DNA of 7,973 nt from Campylobacterales bacterium. Its GTDB lineage: Bacteria; Campylobacterota; Campylobacteria; Campylobacterales; Sulfurimonadaceae. The notes under the pieces were generated by a model that saw only the letters and a program-made list of their open reading frames with translations, did no database searches and was not told the DNA's origin. The stretch's first letter is position 1. Every line of letters begins with the position of its first letter. Location of the stretch: NCBI GenBank assembly GCA_016937915.1, contig JAFGVR010000143.1, forward strand, positions 1-7,973. Direction: 5' to 3'. The translations under genes were made by a program, and so were the position numbers. Shown piece by piece: positions 1-6,731 of this stretch.

Positions 1-76
1 GATCCTCTTTTAGTAGCTCTAGTACTATTTTTGTTTTTTGCACTGCACTAAAAACTTGACCTTTTTTTCTACTCAT
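1..76 (-). CDS. Partial IS3-type transposase OrfA, N-terminus only
   Basis: An open frame starts with ATG at 76 and runs off the left edge after 25 codons. A strong ribosome-binding site (TAGGAGA) sits about 5 bases upstream of the start. The visible peptide begins MSRKKGQVFSAVQKTKIVLE and continues LLKED. Its spacing of basic start, Phe-Ser-Ala, Lys-x-Lys-Ile/Val and Leu-Glu-x-x-Lys matches the N-terminal helix of the helix-turn-helix OrfA proteins of IS3-family insertion sequences (HTH_Tnp_1). In those elements OrfA binds the terminal repeats and is fused to the DDE-type OrfB by -1 frameshifting. Only 25 residues are visible and neither OrfB nor the far end is in the window, so the family is a motif-level guess. 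It could instead be another small helix-turn-helix protein. The gene could be part of an intact or a decayed element. Confidence 0.6.
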   Translation of the reverse strand, partial: MSRKKGQVFSAVQKTKIVLELLKED

Positions 77-157
77 TATTTTCTCCTATATTTCATAAAA
101 ATTGTAGCTTTTTAGGAAATAAAACTGGGTGAAATGTTGTTTGAAAATTTGAGGGCA
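77..157 (-). other. Spacer between the ferredoxin stop and the transposase-like start; possible IS left end
   Basis: These 81 bases hold no open frame and no convincing terminator hairpin. Read on the minus strand, the segment begins TGCCCTC directly after the TAA stop of the ferredoxin gene. It ends in the ribosome-binding site of the transposase-like gene. IS3-family elements commonly begin with TG and place OrfA some tens of bases inside the left terminal repeat, so this stretch could be the left end of the element. The opposite terminal repeat and the target duplication lie outside the window, so the boundary is an inference. Confidence 0.3.
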
Positions 158-475
158 TTATATAGACAAAAGATACTCAACATTTAAAACACTCAAACAG
201 CAATCCAAATCTTTTTTACAACTAAACTCATAGTTTTTTTTCTCTAAATTATCAAAGAAAAAATCTATCGCAGAGAAGTTTGTAAGTGAAAAAGATTCAG
301 TTGGGCAAACTCCTACACAACCACCACATGAGATGCACTCAGCTGGGGTAAATGCTGGGATGTTGTTTACTAGTTGTATAGTTTGTACTGGACATATATC
401 TACACAGTTTTGACAGTTTGAAAACTTACTTGTAGCCCTTATACAAGAGCTTATGTTAAACTTTAAGTTGCTCAT
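158..475 (-). CDS. Small ferredoxin-type protein with two 4Fe-4S clusters, possibly truncated
   Basis: This 105-residue protein has two cysteine sets of the bacterial 2[4Fe-4S] type: C21-x2-C24-x3-C28-P, preceded by C11, and C47-x2-C50-x2-C53-x3-C57-P. It has no signal peptide or membrane segment, so it is probably cytoplasmic. It may pass electrons during maturation of, or in parallel with, the neighbouring molybdoenzyme, much as NapF-like ferredoxins accompany Nap/TorD systems. That role is inferred from context. Its ATG at 475 lies inside the chaperone gene (20-base overlap) with no good ribosome-binding site, so translation is probably coupled. The tail after the clusters carries three more cysteines (C86, C92, C93) and then stops abruptly 81 bases before a transposase-like start. 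The tail reads like the beginning of another domain, so the gene may have lost its 3' end. Confidence 0.8.
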   Translation of the reverse strand: MSNLKFNISSCIRATSKFSNCQNCVDICPVQTIQLVNNIPAFTPAECISCGGCVGVCPTESFSLTNFSAIDFFFDNLEKKNYEFSCKKDLDCCLSVLNVEYLLSI

Positions 476-1085
476 TTATGTATTCAAAGTCACTTAGTAA
501 AAACTCTAAAGTAAGCTCTGCCCCATCGTGATAAAGTGGAGTGCGAGACTCTTTTTTCATATTTATAAGAAACATCGGTACCCATGCTAAAAGGTGATCT
601 TTTAAGAAACCTTTTTGAACATGTAAAAGCTCCTCTACACCCTCTTTATCGTTCGCTTCTAAAGCTTTTTGCATAGCGTTACAAAGCATATACATAAACT
701 CTAATTCAACCCCTATGTGGTCAGGACTTACAACTCTAGCTTTATCAAGTTCTACTCTAAAATCAAGTGCATTGTAAAGCTCAATCACAGGGTTGTCACC
801 ACCGCTTTCTATCATCTGATCTTCTCTAGTGTAAAAACTCTCATAAGGTACAAGATGCAGTAAAAATAGGTTTGTAAAATCAACATCTAAAAATTTCTCT
901 TTTACTATCTCGTTACTAAAACCTTTTCTCTTTTCCCAGTTTTTGTAGTTTGGAAAAAGATCCAAAACCGATTCATCACCCTGTATTGATTTTAAAAATT
1001 CAACATCAACCTCACTCATCATTAGCCTTGAGATGAGTGCGTATAAAGTGATACGGTTTTGCAAATCCTCTTGTTTGATATCCAT
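456..1085 (-). CDS. TorD/DmsD-family molybdoenzyme chaperone
   Basis: This 209-residue, mostly helical, soluble protein shows the landmarks of TorD-family chaperones. There is an Asp-Phe-x-x-Leu-Phe segment followed by PYESFY (residues 69-85), the diagnostic P121-D-H-I-G-V-E-L-E-F-M motif, and a FLKDHLLAWVP stretch at 160-170. Family members bind the twin-arginine signal and the apo-form of a Mo-bisPGD enzyme. They hold back export until the cofactor is inserted. The obvious client is the Tat-exported catalytic subunit encoded upstream in the same direction. The ATG at 1085 is preceded by AAAAGGT about 6 bases away. The start of the ferredoxin gene overlaps its 3' end. The length is normal for the family. 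TorD, DmsD, NarJ-like and TtrD subgroups cannot be separated by eye, so no symbol is given. Confidence 0.88.
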   Translation of the reverse strand: MDIKQEDLQNRITLYALISRLMMSEVDVEFLKSIQGDESVLDLFPNYKNWEKRKGFSNEIVKEKFLDVDFTNLFLLHLVPYESFYTREDQMIESGGDNPVIELYNALDFRVELDKARVVSPDHIGVELEFMYMLCNAMQKALEANDKEGVEELLHVQKGFLKDHLLAWVPMFLINMKKESRTPLYHDGAELTLEFLLSDFEYINEQLKV

Positions 1086-1111
1086 ATAATATTACCTTTT
1101 CTTATTGTGAC

Positions 1112-1129
1112 GGGTATTCTACTATACCC
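1112..1129. repeat. Perfect 6-bp inverted repeat upstream of the chaperone gene
   Basis: GGGTAT (1112-1117) and ATACCC (1124-1129) form a perfect inverted repeat with a 6-base centre, in the 59-base gap between the methyltransferase stop and the chaperone start. Neither strand follows it with a T-run, so it is a poor intrinsic terminator. On the minus strand the repeat overlaps a TATAGT hexamer (1126-1121), which could act as a -10 box, although no good -35 element lies at the right distance. It may be an operator for a dimeric regulator, an mRNA hairpin ahead of the chaperone ribosome-binding site, or chance. Confidence 0.35.
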
Positions 1130-1144
1130 ATAGTAAATATCTAT

Positions 1145-1897
1145 TTAACCCATAAAAGCCAAAATCGAAGCTGTAACTGCAACATTGAGTGATTCAACCC
1201 CTCGTTTCATTGGGATGCATATAGTTTGATTACATAACTCTTCAACATCTTTACTTACCCCATCACTCTCATTACCCAAAACAAATATAGATTTTTTTGT
1301 CATTTTAAGATCATAAATACTATTTTTGGCATGTGATGATAAAGAGTAGATATTTGTATCTTTTAAATCTTTTAAGATGTCGTTTAAAGTATTACAATAA
1401 TAGATAGGTAGCTTAAATAAAGTCCCAGCACTAGCTTTTATCACAAGTGGTGATATTTTTGCTGAATTTTTTTTAGGAAGGATAATCCCATCTATGTTAC
1501 CAGCTGCACAAGAGCGGATAATCATACCAAGGTTTTGTGGATTTTGTATCCCATCAAGTGCTATCAACCTAAAACTATCCAAACCTTTTATATCTTGTGC
1601 ATTTCTATAACTTTGAGATATTATATCTACCGCTACACCTTGATCTTGTTTAGAGTTTTTACTTATACGACTAAGCTCATTTTTATCGTGATAAACCACT
1701 TTTACATTTTTACTATTAGCCAATGAAAGTATAGTTTTTATAGCTCCATCAGTTTTATTTGAAGATGCCATGTGTAGTTTATCTATTTCGATAGTATCAT
1801 CTTTTAAAACCTCTATAACAACATTTCTCCCATATAATGTTATGATTTTTTCAAAATAGTTTTTTTTATTTTTATACTCTTGTGAATCTTGTTTCAA
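1145..1897 (-). CDS. rlmB: SpoU/TrmH-family RNA 2'-O-methyltransferase, RlmB-like
   Basis: This 250-residue protein carries all three SPOUT motifs of the TrmH family. Motif 1 spans D115 to R128, with N119, N122 and the catalytic-type R128. Motif 2 is FVLGNESDG with E210. Motif 3 is IPMKRGVESLNVAVTAS with S236 and N238. The N-terminal 90 residues, starting near GRNVVIEVLK, match the small substrate-binding domain found in RlmB, which methylates the 2'-OH of a conserved guanosine in 23S rRNA (G2251 in E. coli). Length agrees with RlmB (about 245). The start is TTG at 1897: AAAGGA lies about 5 bases upstream, an in-frame TAA closes the frame at 1909-1907, and the next ATG is 43 codons in and would cut into the substrate-binding domain. 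It follows the ligase gene by 26 bases, suggesting co-transcription. Other TrmH-family specificities are possible. Confidence 0.82.
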   Translation of the reverse strand: MKQDSQEYKNKKNYFEKIITLYGRNVVIEVLKDDTIEIDKLHMASSNKTDGAIKTILSLANSKNVKVVYHDKNELSRISKNSKQDQGVAVDIISQSYRNAQDIKGLDSFRLIALDGIQNPQNLGMIIRSCAAGNIDGIILPKKNSAKISPLVIKASAGTLFKLPIYYCNTLNDILKDLKDTNIYSLSSHAKNSIYDLKMTKKSIFVLGNESDGVSKDVEELCNQTICIPMKRGVESLNVAVTASILAFMG

Positions 1898-1923
1898 GAT
1901 TTTCCTTTAAATTGCAAATATTA

Positions 1924-3267
1924 TTAGAATTTTATCCTCATCTTCTTAAACCTATCGCTAAAGTTGGTTCTCTCAACAAGGTTTACTTTTGTTGGGATTT
2001 TATATCTATCTAGTTTCTCTTTGCAGTATTTTCGTATCAGTTTTTTCATCTCTGATTCACTCACACTAACACTACTAACAACATCACAAACAACACTTTG
2101 TCCTGTTATGGCGTTAGCAGATGCATATACCAGTGCATCATCTATCTCATCCATAGATAGCAGTACAGATTCCACTTCGGCTGGGAGTACCTTCTCACCC
2201 CCTACATTTATCACCTCTTTACCTCTGCCTATGATTTTTATGTACCCATCTTCGCTTTGTTCCACCAAGTCACCAGTTTTGAACCAGCCATCTTCGCTAA
2301 AACTCTCCATAGATGCGTTTAGATACCCCATCACCTGAGTTTTGCTCCTTAGCCACAGCTCACCATCTACTATCTTGTACTCTTGCTCATCATCTACTAT
2401 CTTCATAAATGTTGAGTTAGAGGACTGAGATGCCGTGTTTGCGATGCCTGTCTCGCTTGTCCCAAATGTTTGTAAAAACTTCACTTTTGAAAAACTCTCT
2501 TTTAATCTTTTTAGCAAAGATTCTTGCATCGTTTCAGTGCCGTAAGTTATCATCCTAAGAGAGCTTAAATCGTACTTTTTGTGGGCTTCACTTATGAGTA
2601 TGAGGTTTAGAAATGTGGGTGATGATGGAAGTACCATTATCTTATAATCCTGCACAAGTTTACACACATCATCAGCGTTTCTACTTTTTGGTACAACTGC
2701 CGTTGCCCCCATAGATAGGATGTTTAGAAGTGTATTTAACCCACCTATGTGATCAAACATCAAAAAAAGTATCATATTCATCGACTTTGGCTTTTTACCT
2801 TTGTAGTGTTCCACTAGGTTATCAAAATCGTGTATCATCGCCTTTGGTTTACCTGTACTTCCACTTGAGAACAAAACAAGCCCAGAGTGGTTTTTGAGCC
2901 TCAAAGAGGAGAGCATCTCATGGGTTTTTTGATTATCTACAGATACTACATCATAGATTCCATCTTTTATGGTTACTATCTTAGTAGAGTAAGATTCTGC
3001 CACCCTCTCATCTATCTCACTCTTTAGAGTAGTGGTTATGGGTACTATGATGTTTTTGTTCTCGTAAAGTGCCAAAAGTAAAGCTATAGAGTAAAAGGAG
3101 TAATCAGATGCGATGCAAACAACCTCGCCACTTTTGATATTTGTTAGTAGGTTTGTTTTTAGATATTTTATTTGTTTGTAAAGCTGCTCGTATGTATAAG
3201 TTTTGTCATCTTGTATCAAAACATTTTTTACACCAAAGTCTTTTAAATTTTCAATCATCCAACACAT
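1924..3267 (-). CDS. ANL-superfamily acyl/aryl-adenylating enzyme (AMP-binding ligase), substrate unknown
   Basis: This 447-residue soluble enzyme activates a carboxylic acid as an acyl-AMP and probably passes it to CoA or another thiol. Motifs seen are the P-loop-like SSGSTGKPK (134-142), FDHIGG (171-176), TFGTSETG (267-274), GWFKTGD (327-333, ATP-ribose-binding Asp), the hinge region GRGKEVINVGGEK (347-359), and a C-terminal lysine, K441, in FKKMR. That last motif is normally G-K-x-x-R, so the glycine is replaced by F440 while the lysine and arginine remain. The protein is shorter than typical fatty-acyl-CoA ligases (about 500-560) but contains both lobes. The ATG at 3267 has AAAAGGGG 5 bases upstream; the Met three codons later is too far from it. 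It is preceded by a candidate promoter and followed closely by the methyltransferase gene. No acyl-carrier protein or aromatic pathway gene is nearby, so the substrate is open. Confidence 0.85.
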   Translation of the reverse strand: MCWMIENLKDFGVKNVLIQDDKTYTYEQLYKQIKYLKTNLLTNIKSGEVVCIASDYSFYSIALLLALYENKNIIVPITTTLKSEIDERVAESYSTKIVTIKDGIYDVVSVDNQKTHEMLSSLRLKNHSGLVLFSSGSTGKPKAMIHDFDNLVEHYKGKKPKSMNMILFLMFDHIGGLNTLLNILSMGATAVVPKSRNADDVCKLVQDYKIMVLPSSPTFLNLILISEAHKKYDLSSLRMITYGTETMQESLLKRLKESFSKVKFLQTFGTSETGIANTASQSSNSTFMKIVDDEQEYKIVDGELWLRSKTQVMGYLNASMESFSEDGWFKTGDLVEQSEDGYIKIIGRGKEVINVGGEKVLPAEVESVLLSMDEIDDALVYASANAITGQSVVCDVVSSVSVSESEMKKLIRKYCKEKLDRYKIPTKVNLVERTNFSDRFKKMRIKF

Positions 3268-3302
3268 AATAACCCCTTTTAGATCTTCTAAGTGATATCG
3301 GT

Positions 3303-3331
3303 AGTATAGTGTTTTTTTTGAATTTTGATAA
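3303..3331 (-). promoter_or_regulatory. Candidate sigma70-type promoter for the ligase gene
   Basis: On the minus strand TTATCA (3331-3326) and TATACT (3308-3303) are separated by 17 bases, which is the ideal spacing. The -35 box matches the consensus TTGACA at four of six bases and the -10 box matches TATAAT at five of six. The spacer holds a run of eight A. Transcription would begin near 3296, about 30 bases ahead of the ligase ATG at 3267. In an AT-rich genome such matches arise by chance, but the position is right. Confidence 0.45.
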
Positions 3332-3346
3332 TTTGAAGATAACCAA

Positions 3347-3368
3347 TCCCTTGCAAAATTGCAAGAGA
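3347..3368 (-). terminator. Hairpin after the catalytic subunit gene, possible weak terminator
   Basis: On the minus strand TCTCTTGCA and TGCAAGGGA form a 9-bp stem, with one G-T pair, around a 4-base loop. It lies 9 bases beyond the stop codon of the molybdoenzyme gene. The sequence that follows (TTGGTTATCTTC) is only moderately T-rich, so termination may be partial. It could instead be an mRNA 3'-end stabiliser that separates expression of the enzyme from the downstream ligase, methyltransferase and chaperone genes. Confidence 0.45.
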
Positions 3369-3377
3369 TCTGTTTTA

Positions 3378-5423
3378 TTAAGCTTTTAGCTCTATAGCGT
3401 AAGCTTTATCTGAAAGTGGAACAGCTGGACGCTTGATGTGTTTAGGGCGTCTTAGCTTATCACCAGCTTGTAGTGGACGAGTAAGTTTATCTCTCCACGC
3501 TTGGTAGATTTTCATATTGTTATCGTAGTTAACCCAGATATCACCTATTTTATCATTAGCACCAGCTTTTTCGATGCTAACTTTTTGGTGCCATGCGTGG
3601 TTACCTGCAACTGGGTCTGGATGCGATGGTGCTACAGCATTTTGCCATGAACCACTTAGTCCATCCCACCAGATGTTATCAAGGTCTTTGTTGTACTCTT
3701 TGAACTGCCAAGATGCACGGTTTTCCATCATGTTATCATCTATACCAGCTTTAGGTTTTAGAGTACCTACTTTACCATCCATAGTCATCTCATATAGTGG
3801 AGCACCAACACCCATGATACCAAGTTTATTTTCAAACCCTGGAATCTCTATAGCGTTTTTAAGCTTCCATCTTCCAGCGTGGTGAGAGTTTGCTAAAACA
3901 CCTGGCATAGTAGCTTCAGTTGGAACTGCCATAGCTACAAAGTAACCAGACTCTAAACCTGAAACTGTATCAGATATAGTAACTTTTATAGCATCACCTT
4001 GTTTGATACCCATACGCTTAGCATCAGCTGTATTTATCCAAACAGGGTTATGGTTTTGAGATATCTCCATAAGGTGTTTAGAGTTCACTGAACGAGTATG
4101 GATGTTATAAGATAATCTAAATACAGTGTTTAATGCAAAATCGTTATCTTTTTCCATAAAATCGTGGTGAACATGAGTTACAACATGGATCATTTTCTTT
4201 CTATCTTCTTTAGTTGTCGGATAGATTGGCACCGCATACTCTGGCCACTTCCACTCAGATAAGTACTCAGAGAAGAACTCTAGTTTTTTACTTAATGTAT
4301 GGAAACCTTGTTTTAACTCACCATCAACCTCTATACCAATAGCATGCTCTTCACCATGCTCATTCACCATTAATGTACCAAATTTATCTTTAGTAACTTC
4401 ATGTTTGTGGTATTTATGACCATGAGCTATATAATAATCACCCTCTTTTACAAGAGCTCTCTCTTGAGGTTTATAGATCTTATCTTCCTCTAACCATGTA
4501 CCCATTTTACTCATTAGCTCATAGTTAGGATAGCTAGAGTTAGGGAACTGCTTTTTAGCCTCAGCTTTAAGGCTTGGTAGTTTATCAAACGCTGCTTGAT
4601 ACCACTCTGCAATTGTAACTGCTCGTTTAGGATCATTTTTAGATGCCCAAAATTTTCTAACTCCAAGTTTTCCATCAGGATCAACATGGTGAACCATGAT
4701 ATTAGCCCAGAACTCTACCTCTTCCCAAACTTCACCAAGACCAGAAACCATGTGTGCTTCAAGTGTAGCACGAGTTGGATCTTTTGGTTTCCATCCCATT
4801 TTCTCTAAAGCTACACGAAGTGCAGGTTGACGGAAAGATAACCATCTTTTTGGCTCAGTAGCTTCTGAGTGTTGGTCATGTCTCTCACCAGCTAGACCTG
4901 TTGGTAAAATGTAATCACAGTACCAGTTAGTCTCAGACCAAGTCGGAGAAAGGTTGAATGAAAGACCGATTTTATCTTCACGTTTAAGACATTCTATCCA
5001 TCTAAAACCGTCCGGGTTAATCCAAACTGGATTATACATTCTTGGAATCCAAACATCCAGTTTTTCAGGAACCTGAAGACCTTTAGCATTCCACTTAGCT
5101 CTCCACTCATCATCAAGTAAAAGGTGAGGCATGATATGACTCATCTCATATGAACTTAAAGGATACTCAGGTGGCCAAGCGATCTCATTCCATACATCAA
5201 CTTTTGGTGGTCTCTCACCAGCTTCTGTAGCCTTATCACCCTTACCATTAACTGAGATTACATGCCAGTGGTGTAAACCAACTCCACCCTCATCTCCAGC
5301 CATAGCTCCACGAAGAACGAATGGTAAGAAAGCACTTCTTGCTATCATCCAACCACCACGATTAGCGATCGGTTCAGCTCTCCAGATATATGTAGCTACA
5401 CGAGTACCAGCTTTTATGAACAT
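3378..5423 (-). CDS. Molybdopterin oxidoreductase catalytic subunit, C-terminal part of a frameshifted gene
   Basis: This 681-residue frame is the back two-thirds of the Mo-bisPGD catalytic subunit whose front is encoded at 5479-6720. Residues 159-186 contain SETNWYCDYILP followed by GLAGERHDQHS, the 'acid-Thr-x-x-Tyr-x-D-x-x-LP…E' stretch of the DMSO-reductase fold. Residues of about 410-530 form the C-terminal molybdopterin-dinucleotide-binding domain, with NPVWINTADAKRMGIKQGD as its hallmark. A further 150 residues to the C-terminus are unusually Trp- and Asn-rich and extend past the usual end of the PsrA fold. The first Met at 5423 has no ribosome-binding site. The same frame is open upstream back to 5507 and encodes YTLDFVTQECRIEARIVEKL and YD before that Met, which joins smoothly to the first part. 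Independent translation is therefore unlikely. The true product is one periplasmic protein, unless the frame break is real and the gene is dead. Confidence 0.85.
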   Translation of the reverse strand: MFIKAGTRVATYIWRAEPIANRGGWMIARSAFLPFVLRGAMAGDEGGVGLHHWHVISVNGKGDKATEAGERPPKVDVWNEIAWPPEYPLSSYEMSHIMPHLLLDDEWRAKWNAKGLQVPEKLDVWIPRMYNPVWINPDGFRWIECLKREDKIGLSFNLSPTWSETNWYCDYILPTGLAGERHDQHSEATEPKRWLSFRQPALRVALEKMGWKPKDPTRATLEAHMVSGLGEVWEEVEFWANIMVHHVDPDGKLGVRKFWASKNDPKRAVTIAEWYQAAFDKLPSLKAEAKKQFPNSSYPNYELMSKMGTWLEEDKIYKPQERALVKEGDYYIAHGHKYHKHEVTKDKFGTLMVNEHGEEHAIGIEVDGELKQGFHTLSKKLEFFSEYLSEWKWPEYAVPIYPTTKEDRKKMIHVVTHVHHDFMEKDNDFALNTVFRLSYNIHTRSVNSKHLMEISQNHNPVWINTADAKRMGIKQGDAIKVTISDTVSGLESGYFVAMAVPTEATMPGVLANSHHAGRWKLKNAIEIPGFENKLGIMGVGAPLYEMTMDGKVGTLKPKAGIDDNMMENRASWQFKEYNKDLDNIWWDGLSGSWQNAVAPSHPDPVAGNHAWHQKVSIEKAGANDKIGDIWVNYDNNMKIYQAWRDKLTRPLQAGDKLRRPKHIKRPAVPLSDKAYAIELKA

Positions 5424-5478
5424 ATCGTATAGTTTTTCAACTATTCTAGCTTCGATTCTACACTCTTGTGTTACAAAA

Positions 5479-5510
5479 TCAAGTGTATAAGGGCTTATAC
5501 ATACCAGCTA
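5479..5510 (-). other. Frameshift site inside the molybdoenzyme catalytic gene
   Basis: The upstream frame reads AAG CCC TTA TAC ACT TGA and stops. The downstream frame is open from just after a TAG at 5510-5508. Omitting one C of the CCC triplet (5493-5491) gives AAG CCT TAT ACA CTT GAT (Lys-Pro-Tyr-Thr-Leu-Asp), which runs straight into the second part of the enzyme. The two frames overlap only between about 5507 and 5482, so the event must lie there. The same result would come from a +1 ribosomal slip of tRNA-Pro from CCC to CCU. A single-base indel, either a sequencing error or a true mutation, is the simpler reading. Confidence 0.85.
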
Positions 5511-6720
5511 TCATCTCGATAAAATCTTCGTAAGAATCACCTTTTGGTAGAGACTTGATGTAACCTTTTTCAACTAAAAGATTTAAGTACTCTTTATTAG
5601 CCATTAATCTATCCCAGTTAACCCAGTTTTTCACAAAGTTATGGTTAACTAGATCTTCACCGTTTCTACCTTTTTCATTAAGGATTCTGTTTGCAAGGTA
5701 TAGATAAAGTGCAGTTTCAGTTCCTGGCCATACTGGTACCCAAAGATCAGCCATACCAGCAGAGTTTGACATTCTTGGATCCATAACAACAAGTTTAGCA
5801 CCTTTTTTTCTAGCATCTGCTATACGCCCTGCAGCTTGTTGGAAGTAGTGACCTGCATCTGCTGCGTGAGATGATTGTAAGAAAATAAGATCTGCATTTG
5901 CCCAATCTGGTGAGTTTCTATCATCATTTGTCCACTGGATAGTACCTTGTCTAGCACCTGCTGAACAGATGTTAGTGTGTGAATCGTAACCATCACAACC
6001 CATAGAGTGTGGTACACGGTGACCAAAACCATTCTCATTTGGACGACCAACATGGTACATGATAGATTTTCTAGAGATCTCATCACCACGCTCAAGAGTG
6101 GTTTTCATCTTAGTACCGATCTCTTTCATAGCTTCATCCCAAGTAGTTCTTACCCATTTACCTTCACCACGCTTACTTCCTGGTGCTCTTTTAAGTGGGA
6201 ATGGTATTCTATCTGGATCATACATTTGTGACTGAGTAGCATAACCTTTTGCACAGTTTCTACCACGGCTACCTGCATGAAGAGGATTACCCATATATTT
6301 GCGTACTTTTAGATCTTTTGGATTTTTAGTCTCTTTATATACACCAATGTCAACCCATGCAGTAAGACCACAAGATGCCTCACAGTTTAAACATGCAGTT
6401 GGAACTAACATATACTCAGTTAGTTTTATACCATGTGGATTAGATGCACTTTTTACACCGTTTCTACCAGTACCACCACGCTTCCAATCATTTCCATCAA
6501 GTTCTAAATAGCTATCCCATTTTTCAGGATCAGGATATCTCTCCAAGTTTACAGGAGCAGTCACTCTTTCATGATCTTCAGCAAATGCAGGAGTATCTAT
6601 GATATTTGTAAACACACCTTTTGCAACAGCAGCACCAGCGACTGTATAAGCAGTCCCTTTTAAAAATGCGCGTCTTCCTTCAAAAAATGAAGGTTTTTTG
6701 TCATTCATCATTTTTACCAT
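5479..6720 (-). CDS. Molybdopterin oxidoreductase catalytic subunit, N-terminal part with Tat signal
   Basis: This 413-residue frame is the front of a periplasmic Mo-bisPGD enzyme of the PsrA/PhsA/TtrA/ArrA group. Residues 14-22 (E-G-R-R-A-F-L-K-G) are a twin-arginine export motif, followed by a hydrophobic stretch and a likely cleavage site after AFA (residue 47). C110-x2-C113-x3-C117 and C156 would bind the [4Fe-4S] cluster near the active site. C252, in HTNICSAGARQG, lies where this group carries its cysteine ligand to molybdenum. DPRMSN (315-320) and VPVWPGTE belong to the cofactor-binding domain. The ATG at 6720 has AGGAG 7 bases upstream, overlapping the stop of the membrane-subunit gene; two later ATGs are less well spaced. 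The frame ends at TGA (5481-5479), three codons after CCC, while the other frame carries on the homologous sequence. The joined protein would have about 1113 residues, longer than PsrA (about 765) and nearer TtrA (about 1020). Confidence 0.88.
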   Translation of the reverse strand: MVKMMNDKKPSFFEGRRAFLKGTAYTVAGAAVAKGVFTNIIDTPAFAEDHERVTAPVNLERYPDPEKWDSYLELDGNDWKRGGTGRNGVKSASNPHGIKLTEYMLVPTACLNCEASCGLTAWVDIGVYKETKNPKDLKVRKYMGNPLHAGSRGRNCAKGYATQSQMYDPDRIPFPLKRAPGSKRGEGKWVRTTWDEAMKEIGTKMKTTLERGDEISRKSIMYHVGRPNENGFGHRVPHSMGCDGYDSHTNICSAGARQGTIQWTNDDRNSPDWANADLIFLQSSHAADAGHYFQQAAGRIADARKKGAKLVVMDPRMSNSAGMADLWVPVWPGTETALYLYLANRILNEKGRNGEDLVNHNFVKNWVNWDRLMANKEYLNLLVEKGYIKSLPKGDSYEDFIEMIAGMYKPLYT

Positions 6721-6731
6721 ATCTTATCTCC

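Noticed and set aside
1964..2338. Plus-strand 124-codon ORF, very Ser/Thr-rich
   Set aside because: It is antisense to the ligase C-terminal domain, with composition typical of a complement-strand shadow.
3574..3885. Plus-strand 103-codon ORF
   Set aside because: It is antisense to the C-terminal extension of the molybdoenzyme, whose reading frame is clearly the real one.
5424..5478. A true intergenic gap between two separate genes
   Set aside because: In the second frame this stretch encodes residues that connect both halves of one enzyme, and no ribosome-binding site precedes the Met at 5423.
5820..6095. Minus-strand 91-codon ORF in another frame
   Set aside because: It lies wholly inside the N-terminal half of the molybdoenzyme gene in a shifted frame, has low-complexity Met/Val/Gln-rich content and no recognisable motif.
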